From Micromonospora thermarum (lineage in GTDB: Bacteria > Actinomycetota > Actinomycetes > Mycobacteriales > Micromonosporaceae), in NCBI RefSeq assembly GCF_012034245.1, contig NZ_JAATEO010000002.1, forward strand, positions 1 through 64,000: a stretch of DNA of 64,000 nucleotides. The letters run 5' to 3'. Positions within the stretch are counted from its first letter, which is position 1; every line of letters starts with the position of its first letter. Shown here piece by piece: positions 7,823 through 14,925 of this stretch. The translations under genes were made by a program, and so were the position numbers. The notes beneath the pieces are model-generated. The model did no database searches, was not told the origin of the DNA, and worked only from the letters and a program-made list of their open reading frames with translations.

Positions 7823-7868
7823 GCCGGTCTGTCAGGTTCGGCCGTCTGGCGGAACCTGACAGACCGGC
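7823..7868. promoter_or_regulatory. Perfect 17-bp inverted repeat containing CTGTCAGG, putative operator
   Basis: GCCGGTCTGTCAGGTTC (7823-7839) and its exact reverse complement (7852-7868) flank 12 bases. A further CCTGTCAGGT is at 7881-7890. The CTGTCAGG word recurs in four other ICE intergenic regions. It lies upstream of the leftward operon that starts at 7587 and is probably bound by an ICE regulator as a dimer. Confidence 0.65.
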
Positions 7869-8208
7869 AAAGGCCGCACTCCTGTCAGGTTTGCTCATCG
7901 AGCGGGACCCGACGGGACCTCGGTCTCCTCTGGCTGATCCTGAAAGCCGGCGGGTCCCGGTCGCCCGGCCGATGAAGCGGTACCGGCCAGCGGGACTGAT
8001 CCCGCTGGCCTGCGCGCCTGTCCCGCTCCCACGGGCGGATCGGGATCACCCTTCGATGACTGGGCTGGCAGCCGAGGCCGGTGAGCCGGGACCCGACCTG
8101 AACGCGCATAGACTCGGCGGCCAGCGGGATTCCCTGCCTGGGCCCGTCTTCGACGCGGGCAAGATATGTTGTGCCGGCGCGGCTCGACCACGCCGGCCCG
8201 GCACATGA

Positions 8209-8247
8209 CCTGCCCGGATGTCCCGGAAGCCGGAACACCCGGGCAGG
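8209..8247. terminator. Hairpin terminator after the methyltransferase genes
   Basis: CCTGCCCGG (8209-8217) pairs with CCGGGCAGG (8239-8247), with a smaller CCGG stem inside, directly after the stop at 8250 on the minus strand. A second hairpin with GTGCCGG and CCGGCAC arms lies at about 8171-8202. Confidence 0.6.
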
Positions 8248-8249
8248 CA

Positions 8250-9095
8250 TCAGAAGCGGCGCAGGATGAGCACATCCTCGTGCACCGTGAGGTGCACCGG
8301 GATGCCGTCGTCGCGGGCGCGGCGGACCGCCATCAGGTTGAACATGCTGGCCCGGTGCACGATCTGTCCGTCGTCACGGACGGCGGCGAGCATCGCCGCC
8401 GTCCGCTCCATCGGCTCCAGCCCCACCGACCGGGCGACGGTCAGCAGCTCGCCGGGCAGGTCGATCAGGTCGTCTCGCTGCCGGCGTACCGGGCGGCATG
8501 TGATTACTACGGTCCCGCCCGGACGCAGCAGGTGGTAGCTGGCGGCCAGGATCGCGGCGAATCCGTCAAACAAACGGGACCATCCCGCATAGGCGAGGTT
8601 GCCTCGTTCCCGGTCCCCATAGTGATGGTCCCGCTTGCGTACCCCGGCACTCGTCGTCCGGACGAGGCCGTGGGTCCCGCGCCCGTACGGCGGTGAGGTG
8701 AGTACGAGGCCCACCCTTCCGATCGCGGACGCGGGCACTAGGTCGAGCAGGTACCTCGCGTCGCCGGTGTGTACGGTCGCTGCGCCAGCCGCCTTCTGTG
8801 ACGAGGCCAGTTCGATGTTGGCCTGTGCTAGGGCGGAGAACCGGGGCTCGATGTCGACGCCGATGCCGTAGCGGCCGAGATGCATGGCCTCGACGAGGGT
8901 GGTGCCCGCTCCGCACATCGGGTCGAACACCAGCTCGCCTGGGTCGCTGTACGAGCTGATCGCACGTGCGGCCAGGTGGGGCAGCATTTTGGCCGGATGG
9001 CTGGAGGTGCCCGGGACGTAGCGACCCCGTCGCTGGTCCCGGGCGGGTATCTGACAAGTCAACCACACCTCGGAGATCGGCAGGGTCTCAACCAT
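8250..9095 (-). CDS. Site-specific DNA methyltransferase (N4-cytosine/N6-adenine, beta-type order)
   Basis: A 281-residue SAM-dependent DNA methyltransferase. The SAM-binding motif I is DPMCGAGTTLVEA (from residue 58) and catalytic motif IV is TSPPYG (residues 133-138), which points to exocyclic amino methylation of adenine or cytosine. RYGIGVDIEP after motif I supplies the acidic ribose ligand. HPAKMLPHLAARAI near residue 33 is the usual N-terminal helix of this group. No restriction endonuclease is adjacent, so it is an orphan and probably protects or marks the ICE, or regulates it epigenetically. It overlaps the preceding methyltransferase-like gene by eight bases. Target site unknown. Confidence 0.85.
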   Translation of the reverse strand: MVETLPISEVWLTCQIPARDQRRGRYVPGTSSHPAKMLPHLAARAISSYSDPGELVFDPMCGAGTTLVEAMHLGRYGIGVDIEPRFSALAQANIELASSQKAAGAATVHTGDARYLLDLVPASAIGRVGLVLTSPPYGRGTHGLVRTTSAGVRKRDHHYGDRERGNLAYAGWSRLFDGFAAILAASYHLLRPGGTVVITCRPVRRQRDDLIDLPGELLTVARSVGLEPMERTAAMLAAVRDDGQIVHRASMFNLMAVRRARDDGIPVHLTVHEDVLILRRF

Positions 9096-9657
9096 CGGCG
9101 CCTCCGCCTCGCGCGCTGCGAGTCAGGATCAGCACGTCGGTGTGGATGGCCAGACGTGTCTGCTGGCCGGGTACCGGCAGTCGGTCGGCCGCTAGGTTGT
9201 GTTGCAGGTATGCCAGCCCGGCCTGCTTGGCGGCAATGACGACGTCGACGGGCAGGGTGACGTCGCCGTGTGGTAGCAGCACCGCCACGCTGCCGCCCGG
9301 CACGAGGCTGGCGCGGCAGTGTGCGAAGAACTCGGCCGGTGAGGCGTCGTCGAGCGGCCAGCCGGTGACGATCAGCGTCGCCGCCTCCCGGCCCCACCCG
9401 GTCGAGCGGGGCGCGTGCAGGTGGCTGCGGCGGCGTGCGGCGATGATCGCGCTGGCCAGTTGCGGTCCGTCGGCCAGGTCGATGATGAGGTCGGACGGGT
9501 GGGTGTAGTTGTGGACCAGCCGCACGCCCATCTCGTTGGACATGGTCTCGCCCTCCTGTGGGGCGGGGATCGGCCAAAGGTTGAGCGGCACGGGCAGGTC
9601 ACCGGACACCACGTCCCCCACGGGGACCGGTGCGCGGCGCGGGTTTGTGTTGGTCAT
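9088..9657 (-). CDS. Degenerate methyltransferase-like protein
   Basis: A Rossmann-like protein of 189 residues from ATG 9657. It aligns by eye with the next gene: PLNLWPIP with the N-terminal Trp segment, VHNYTHPSDLIIDLADGPQL with the motif I region, and HTDVLILTRSA with the other protein's HEDVLILRR end. The SAM loop is altered (DLADG instead of DPMCGAGTT) and TSPPY is replaced by TGWPLDD, so catalysis is unlikely. ATG 9543 has a better ribosome binding site (AGGAGGG), but the similarity extends upstream of it, so the longer form is preferred. It may be a specificity or partner subunit of the active enzyme. Confidence 0.6.
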   Translation of the reverse strand: MTNTNPRRAPVPVGDVVSGDLPVPLNLWPIPAPQEGETMSNEMGVRLVHNYTHPSDLIIDLADGPQLASAIIAARRRSHLHAPRSTGWGREAATLIVTGWPLDDASPAEFFAHCRASLVPGGSVAVLLPHGDVTLPVDVVIAAKQAGLAYLQHNLAADRLPVPGQQTRLAIHTDVLILTRSARGGGADG

Positions 9658-9709
9658 GGGCACGGTGGCCCCCGGACCGGCGGGCGTACTGACGATTCCC
9701 AGTGCGCCG

Positions 9710-9856
9710 CTGACAGGTGGATCGAACCCGCCCCCGACCTGACAGGACCGGTCAGCCCGGCCGCCTGACAGCCGGTCAGCGGGCGCGGGGACGATCCCGA
9801 CGGCGGCGAACCTGGCACCACCTGTCCGGGTCTAACAAACGGTCGTGGTGTCAGGT
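9710..9856. promoter_or_regulatory. Cluster of CTGACAGG/TGTCAGGT motifs in a divergent promoter region
   Basis: Copies are at 9710-9718 (CTGACAGGT), 9737-9746 (ACCTGACAGG), 9764-9771 (CCTGACAG) and 9849-9856 (TGTCAGGT). They lie between the leftward methyltransferase pair and the rightward gene at 9924, where both promoters must be. Confidence 0.6.
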
Positions 9857-9923
9857 CGGGCTGTCCCAATCGATGGCTCGGAGCTTTCGCACTGGGCGAA
9901 GCGCTCCGCGTCGAGGGGGATCC

Positions 9924-10700
9924 ATGGGAGCAACCACCCGCACCAGGACGGCCGACACGGCGCTGACCACCGCCGAGAAGGCGTTCGAGCTGCTGATCTG
10001 CGAACCGGCGCCGCTGGTGTTCGACGCCCGCCCCGTGCCGGGCCTGCCTGATGCGACGATGCCGCTGGACCAGCTACGCACACTGCTCATGTTCGAGCGC
10101 TACGACAGCGACACCACCGACGAGCTGTGGCGGCAGCTGGCCCACCACGCCCGCGAATGGGGACCGGCCTGGGTCGTCGGTGCGATCGGTGTGGCGCTGC
10201 CCGCGCTGACGCACCTCGCGGCGAAGATCAGCCGCGGTTTCGCCCGGCACGCCGACGACGTCGACTCCGAAGTCCTGGCCGGGTTCCTGCACGCGCTACG
10301 CACGGCGAACCTGGCTCCGCCCCGGCTGTGGCTTCGGTTGTGCTGGGCGGCGTGGCGAGCCGGAGTCGCGGTCGTCAAGGCCGACGAGGGCGAGGAACTG
10401 CCGCTGGATCTGTCCACCGGCTCACGGTCGCCGAGGATGCCCTACGGGCATCCGGACCTGCTGCTCGGCCGGGCAGCCGCCGCCGGCCTCATCACGGCCG
10501 ACGCCGCCGAGCTGATCAGCGCCACCCGGTTCGGCGACGCGCTGATCGAGCACCTGGCCGCCGAGCAGGGCGTCACCGCCTCGGCTCTGCGGATGCGTCG
10601 CCGCCGCGCTGAGCGAGTCGTGGCCGCCGCCGTCGCCCGAGGGGACCTCTCCGGCGCGGTCCGCTCGCCCGGCAACCGGGAGGCCGCCCTGGCGGCCTGA
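9924..10700 (+). CDS. Sigma-like regulatory protein
   Basis: A 258-residue protein. Residues about 1-170 are helical with few charges in the core (HAREWGPAWVVGAIGVALPA, EVLAGFLHALRTANLAPPRL). The C-terminal 80 residues resemble sigma region 4: LLLGRAAAAGLITADAAELI, then LIEHLAAEQGVTASALRMRR and a basic tail, a helix-turn-helix that would contact DNA. Proteins with this layout are widespread in actinobacterial conjugative elements and are probably transcription factors. ATG 9924 follows GAGGGGGA at a three-base spacing. It lies immediately upstream of the conjugation operon and downstream of the operator cluster, so it could activate that operon. No region 2 is evident, so it is not a complete sigma factor. 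Confidence 0.6.
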   Translation: MGATTRTRTADTALTTAEKAFELLICEPAPLVFDARPVPGLPDATMPLDQLRTLLMFERYDSDTTDELWRQLAHHAREWGPAWVVGAIGVALPALTHLAAKISRGFARHADDVDSEVLAGFLHALRTANLAPPRLWLRLCWAAWRAGVAVVKADEGEELPLDLSTGSRSPRMPYGHPDLLLGRAAAAGLITADAAELISATRFGDALIEHLAAEQGVTASALRMRRRRAERVVAAAVARGDLSGAVRSPGNREAALAA

Positions 10701-11071
10701 CCGCACGCCAGCCCCTACCGGACCACGACCGCCTCAGGGTTCGCCCTGGGGCGGTCTTCTGCGCGCGCACCTGTGCTGCCGCTTGACCGTGCTCCCGGCG
10801 GTTGACGGGTCTGGTAAGGACGTGACAGGTGTCCGGCGGGTTCGATCGGCCTGACAGCCGGGATCTGGGCGGTGCATGTCATCCACGGCATGCCCGCCCG
10901 GTGGGGACCACTCCTACCGGCGAGGCCCACGGTCCGGCACGGCTGGCGCGGCGTACTGACACCGCAGCCCTTCGCTTATCCGCGAGGAGGAGCGCCCCCA
11001 CCGGACCGCAAGCGGCCTCTCGGCTTGGTCCCCACCGCGGCGGCCCACAGATTCCTTTGTGGAGCCCTGTC
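10701..11071 (+). promoter_or_regulatory. Promoter region of the conjugation operon with two operator motifs
   Basis: This 371-base gene-free stretch starts with a terminator-like hairpin, GACCGCCTCAGGG (10727-10739) with CCCTGGGGCGGTC (10744-10756), one mismatch, followed by TTCT. GTGACAGGT (10822-10830) and CCTGACAG (10850-10857) follow and belong to the ICE operator family. Nothing gene-like was found on either strand. Confidence 0.6.
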
Positions 11072-11362
11072 ATGCACACGACCCTGTCAATTCTGTCCGA
11101 TCTTGCCGCCGCGCCGCAGCCGATGGCGGCCAACAGCATCAACCAGGTCATCTCGAACATCACCGGTTGGATCATGGGCATCATCGCGTTGGTCGCAACG
11201 ATGTTCCTGGTCATCGGCGGACTGCGCTACATGGCCGCCGGAGGTGACCCGGCGCAGGTCGAGCAGGCCAAGGGCAACTTCAAGTCCGCCCTGATCGGCT
11301 ACGCCCTCGCGGTGCTGTCCCCGGTGGTCCTGCAGGTGCTGCAGGACATCATCGGCGGCTGA
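11072..11362 (+). CDS. VirB2/TrbC-like conjugative pilin
   Basis: A 96-residue membrane protein, the usual size for a T4SS pilin. An N-terminal hydrophobic stretch with an Ala-rich end (SILSDLAAAPQPMA) may be a signal peptide. Two long hydrophobic helices follow (IMGIIALVATMFLVIGGLRY and ALIGYALAVLSPVVLQVLQ) with a short polar loop, AAGGDPAQVEQAKGN, between them. The loop with GGDP..VE.AK is seen in Gram-positive T4SS pilin-like proteins. It is the first gene of the transfer operon, ten bases before the VirB6-like gene. The start is chosen as the ATG from which the hydrophobic N-terminus begins. Probable role: subunit of the mating channel or surface filament. Confidence 0.75.
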   Translation: MHTTLSILSDLAAAPQPMAANSINQVISNITGWIMGIIALVATMFLVIGGLRYMAAGGDPAQVEQAKGNFKSALIGYALAVLSPVVLQVLQDIIGG

Positions 11363-11372
11363 GGCGGCTGTC

Positions 11373-12290
11373 ATGGTCATCTGGCTGATGAACGGTCTGG
11401 TCAACTGGCTCGCCGAGAGGGTCGTCGACCTTCTCGGCGGCCTGTTGGCCTTCCTGACATCCTCGATCTTCCTGTCACCGGACGTCACTGTCCTGCCGCA
11501 GGTGCAGTCGATCGCCGGCAAGAGCGCGCTGGTCGTCAACGCCTGCTTCATCCTCGCCATCATCGCCGCCGGCGTCGCCACGATGCTCGGCGACTCGGTC
11601 GAGACCCGCTACAACATCAAGCAGCTGGTTCCCCGGCTCGTCGTCGGGTTCGTCCTGTCCGCGTTCGCGGTCCCGCTGACGGCCGCCGTCATCGACATCG
11701 CCAACGCCCTGACGGTGGCGCTCGCCGGCGCATCCGCGCCGACGACCGAGGCGGTCAACTTCTCCACCGTCCGCATCCGCTCGGCGATGACCGACGAGAG
11801 CGCCGCCCTGCTGATGGCCATCATCGGACTGCTCATCGTCGTATTGGTGTTCATGCTCGTCGGTAGTTGGCTCGTGCGGATCAGCGTGCTGGTCGTCCTG
11901 GCCGGCGTCGCGCCGGTGGCCCTCGCGTGCTACGCCACCCCGTGGACGCAGGGTGCCGCCGACCTGTGGTGGCGCACCCTGCTGGGCTGTCTGGCCACAC
12001 CGACGCTGCAGGCGGTCGCGTTCTCGGCGGGTATCAACCTGCTGATCGACCCGGAGTCGAACCTGCCGATCCTGCTCGGCCTGCCCGGCTCGGACACGTT
12101 GAACCTGATGCTCGTCATCGTCGTCCTCTGGGTCACGATCAAGATCCCCGCCATGATGCGCCGCTACGTCACGCGCAAGGGATCACCGAACATCGGCGGG
12201 TTCCTGCTGCGCGCGGTGCTCATCCAGGGCCTCACCCGCAACCTGCCGCTCGGCCGCTTCGGGCGCACCGCGATGCGAGGTGGACGATGA
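11373..12290 (+). CDS. VirB6/TrbL-like polytopic membrane protein of the mating channel
   Basis: A 305-residue membrane protein with about six to seven hydrophobic helices, for example VVNACFILAIIAAGVATMLG, LVVGFVLSAFAVPLTAAVI, LLMAIIGLLIVVLVFMLVGS, ISVLVVLAGVAPVALACYA and LNLMLVIVVLWVTIKIPAMM. The Trp-containing WTQGAADLWWRTLLG segment after the fourth or fifth helix is typical of TrbL/VirB6 proteins. It forms the inner-membrane core of type IV secretion systems. The start follows the pilin stop by ten bases; its end overlaps the PrgI gene start in ATGA. No enzymatic domain. Confidence 0.8.
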   Translation: MVIWLMNGLVNWLAERVVDLLGGLLAFLTSSIFLSPDVTVLPQVQSIAGKSALVVNACFILAIIAAGVATMLGDSVETRYNIKQLVPRLVVGFVLSAFAVPLTAAVIDIANALTVALAGASAPTTEAVNFSTVRIRSAMTDESAALLMAIIGLLIVVLVFMLVGSWLVRISVLVVLAGVAPVALACYATPWTQGAADLWWRTLLGCLATPTLQAVAFSAGINLLIDPESNLPILLGLPGSDTLNLMLVIVVLWVTIKIPAMMRRYVTRKGSPNIGGFLLRAVLIQGLTRNLPLGRFGRTAMRGGR

Positions 12291-13177
12291 GCAACGACGA
12301 CAACACCCCGCGCGCCGTGGTTCCGGCGAACGTCAATGAGCCCGATCGCATCGCGTTCGGTCTGACGTTCCGGCAGCTCGGCATCGTCGGCAGTACCGGC
12401 CTGGCCGGATTCGGTTGCTACCGCACGTTCGGGCACCTGCTGCCGCCGGTGGTGTGGATCGTCGCCGGGGTCATCGTATTCGCCGTCGCGATTGTGGTGG
12501 CGCTCGGCCGCCGTGACGGCCTGCCCCTAGACGTGTGGCTGCGGCACGGTTTCGCGCTCAGCCGCGGCCCGCGCACGCTGACCCCGGGTACGGCGCGGGC
12601 CAGCACGGTCGCGGTGGCCGCCGGCAAACCGAGCCTTCCGGCGCCGCTGCGCTCCCCGGTCACGGCGCTCAGCGCGACCGGCGTCCTGACGAGCGAGGGC
12701 CGCGACAAGATGCTCATCGCCTGCGGCACCACCAACATTCACCTGCGCACTGGTAGCGAGCAGGGCGCGCTGCTGGACGGGTTCGGCCGGTTCCTCAACA
12801 GCCTGACCGGCCCGGCGCAGATCGTCGTGACCGCACAGCGGCACGACCTCACCGCCTACGCGCAGGCCATCGTCGACCACGCGCCTCGCCTGCCGCATCC
12901 GGCATTGCAGGCCGCCGCCGACGACTACGCCGAGTTCCTGCTCGACCTCGACGCCGAGCGTGATCCGCTGCGCCGACAGGTCCTCACGGTCGTCAGCGGG
13001 GAGCACGCGGCGGATGCCGCCGTGCGTGCCCTGTCCGGGCTCGGCGTCGAAGCCACGGCCCTGGACGGGCCAGCCGTCGCATCCGCCCTCGCCAGCGCGG
13101 TCGACCCCTTCTGTCCACCGGTGCCCGGCCCGCGAGCGGTGCCCGGCACCCCGATCACCCTACGGAGCACATCATGA
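12287..13177 (+). CDS. PrgI-family T4SS membrane protein
   Basis: A 296-residue protein. The N-terminal 75 residues match PrgI: VPANVNEPDRIAFGLTFRQL followed by two closely spaced hydrophobic helices (about 30-46 and 52-72) and a basic GRRDGLPLD segment. PrgI proteins are Gram-positive VirB3-like components of the conjugation channel. The remaining 220 residues are soluble and of mixed fold, with LIACGTTNIHLRTGSEQGAL and TGPAQIVVTAQRHDL; this region resembles the extra domain often fused to PrgI in actinobacteria and may contact the VirB4 ATPase encoded next. Start and stop both overlap neighbours by ATGA, indicating tight translational coupling. Confidence 0.8.
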   Translation: MSNDDNTPRAVVPANVNEPDRIAFGLTFRQLGIVGSTGLAGFGCYRTFGHLLPPVVWIVAGVIVFAVAIVVALGRRDGLPLDVWLRHGFALSRGPRTLTPGTARASTVAVAAGKPSLPAPLRSPVTALSATGVLTSEGRDKMLIACGTTNIHLRTGSEQGALLDGFGRFLNSLTGPAQIVVTAQRHDLTAYAQAIVDHAPRLPHPALQAAADDYAEFLLDLDAERDPLRRQVLTVVSGEHAADAAVRALSGLGVEATALDGPAVASALASAVDPFCPPVPGPRAVPGTPITLRSTS

Positions 13178-14925
13178 AGCTGCTGAAGCACACGACGAAG
13201 AGCATTGCGGCCGGGGAGAGCATGCCCTCCCCGGCCGCGTTGTCGGTCACCCCCTGGCACGTGCGGGTCGGCGACGGGTACGCCGCCACCTATGCGGTGT
13301 GCGGCTACCCTGCCGAGGTCGGCCCCGCCTGGCTCGACCCGCTGCTGTCCTACCCCGCACGGGTCGACGTCGCCGTGCATGTGGAGCCGGTGCTGCCGCA
13401 ACTTGCCGCGCCGATGCTCAAACGCCAGCGCGCCCGCCTGGAATCCTCCCGCCGGCTCGACGCCGACCAGGGCCGCCTCGGTGACCCGATGGTCGAGGCG
13501 GCAGCCGCCGACGCCGCCGACCTCGCCGAGCGGGTCGCCCGCGGCGCGGCGAAGCTGTTCGACGTCGGCATCTACGTCACTATCCACGCCCGCACCCTCG
13601 ACGAACTCACCACGATCAGCGCGGGCGTGAAGTCCGCCGCCGCCAGCGTCCTGCTGGACCTGCAGCCGGCGACGTTCCGCCACCAGCAGGGTTGGATCTC
13701 CACGCTGCCGGTCGGGGTGGACCCGCTGCGGATGCGGCGCATCCTCGACACCACCGCCCTGGCAGCGGCGTTTCCGCTCGCGTCGGCGGACCTGGCCGCC
13801 CCCGTCCCGGGCACCGTCGCCCCGCCCGAGGGCGTGCTCTACGGGGTCAACACCACCAGCAACGGCGTGCTGCTGTGGAACCGGTGGGCGCAGGACAACC
13901 ACAACTCGGTCGTCCTGGCCCGGTCCGGGGCGGGCAAGAGCTACTTCATCAAGCTCGAAGTCCTCCGCAACCTCTACCAGGGCAGCACGGTGTCGGTCAT
14001 CGACCCCGAGGACGAGTACGCGCCCCTGGCCGAACACGTCGGCGGCACCGTCGTGCAGCTCGGCCAGCCGGGCGTCCGCATCAACCCTCTCGATCTGCCC
14101 GCCGACAACCGGCCCGACACGCTGACCCGGCGCGGCCTGTACCTGCACACGCTGATCTCGGTCATGCTCGCCGCGACCCCGCCGCCCGCCGAACGGGCCG
14201 CCCTGGACCGGGCGATCACCGCCACCTACGCCCGCGCCGGAATCACCGGCGACCCCGCCACCTGGAGCAAACCCGCACCTTTGCTGCGGGACCTGGCCGA
14301 GGTGCTGGCCGCCGACAGCGACCCGGCCGCCGGGCAACTCGCCGCCCGGCTCGCCCCCTGGACAGTCGGGAACTTCGCCAGCCTGTTCGACGGGCCGACC
14401 ACCACCATCCCGCGCGGGCACCTGGTGGTGTGGTCGCTGCGGCACCTGCCCGACGAGCTGCGCACTGTCGGCACGCTGCTGGCGTTGGACTCGATCTGGT
14501 CGGGCATCGACACACCTGCCAATGGCGCCCGCCGGCGGCGGCAGCTCGTCGTGGTGGACGAAGCCTGGCTGCTCATGCGCGACGGCGAAGGCAGCCGGTT
14601 CTTGTTCCGGATGGCCAAGGCCGCCCGCAAGCGCGCGGCCGGGCTATGCGTCATCACCCAGGACGCTGCCGACGTGCTGTCGACCGACCTCGGCCTCGCC
14701 GTGGTGTCCAACGCCGCGACGCAGGTGCTGATGCGGCAGAGCACGCAGTCCATCGACGCGGTGGCCGAGGCGTTCAGCCTGACCGCTGGGGAATCGCGGC
14801 TGCTGCTCTCGGCGACCAGGGGCGAGGGACTGCTTGTCGCGGGGCGGTCGCGAATTCCCTTTCGCAGCGTCGGGTCGGCCGCAGAGCACACGATCGCTGT
14901 CACGGGTATCGGGGAGGCCGAATGA
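13174..14925 (+). CDS. VirB4-like conjugation ATPase
   Basis: A 583-residue ATPase of the VirB4/TraC type. Walker A is ARSGAGKSYF (about residue 250) and Walker B is QLVVVDEAWLLM (about residue 459), followed by RFLFRMAKAARKRAAGLCVI and the conserved TQD. The first 240 residues form the N-terminal VirB4 domain, which docks to channel membrane proteins. The protein is shorter than proteobacterial VirB4 (about 800 residues) but normal for Gram-positive versions. It powers assembly or DNA transfer at the membrane. It overlaps PrgI upstream and the coupling protein downstream in ATGA junctions. Confidence 0.9.
   Translation: MKLLKHTTKSIAAGESMPSPAALSVTPWHVRVGDGYAATYAVCGYPAEVGPAWLDPLLSYPARVDVAVHVEPVLPQLAAPMLKRQRARLESSRRLDADQGRLGDPMVEAAAADAADLAERVARGAAKLFDVGIYVTIHARTLDELTTISAGVKSAAASVLLDLQPATFRHQQGWISTLPVGVDPLRMRRILDTTALAAAFPLASADLAAPVPGTVAPPEGVLYGVNTTSNGVLLWNRWAQDNHNSVVLARSGAGKSYFIKLEVLRNLYQGSTVSVIDPEDEYAPLAEHVGGTVVQLGQPGVRINPLDLPADNRPDTLTRRGLYLHTLISVMLAATPPPAERAALDRAITATYARAGITGDPATWSKPAPLLRDLAEVLAADSDPAAGQLAARLAPWTVGNFASLFDGPTTTIPRGHLVVWSLRHLPDELRTVGTLLALDSIWSGIDTPANGARRRRQLVVVDEAWLLMRDGEGSRFLFRMAKAARKRAAGLCVITQDAADVLSTDLGLAVVSNAATQVLMRQSTQSIDAVAEAFSLTAGESRLLLSATRGEGLLVAGRSRIPFRSVGSAAEHTIAVTGIGEAE

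Larger units (their letters stand above)
7588..8249. other. Intergenic control region of the leftward operon
   Basis: This 662-base stretch has no convincing gene on either strand. It holds a leader hairpin (7612-7635), an AT-rich patch CAAAAAATAG near 7775, the CTGTCAGG inverted repeat (7823-7868) and a third copy of the motif (7881-7890). It also holds a perfect hairpin GGCCAGCGGGA (7985-7995) with its complement at 8000-8010, a repeat of GGCCAGCGGGA at 8119, and the terminator hairpin of the methyltransferase genes (8209-8247). Confidence 0.6.
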
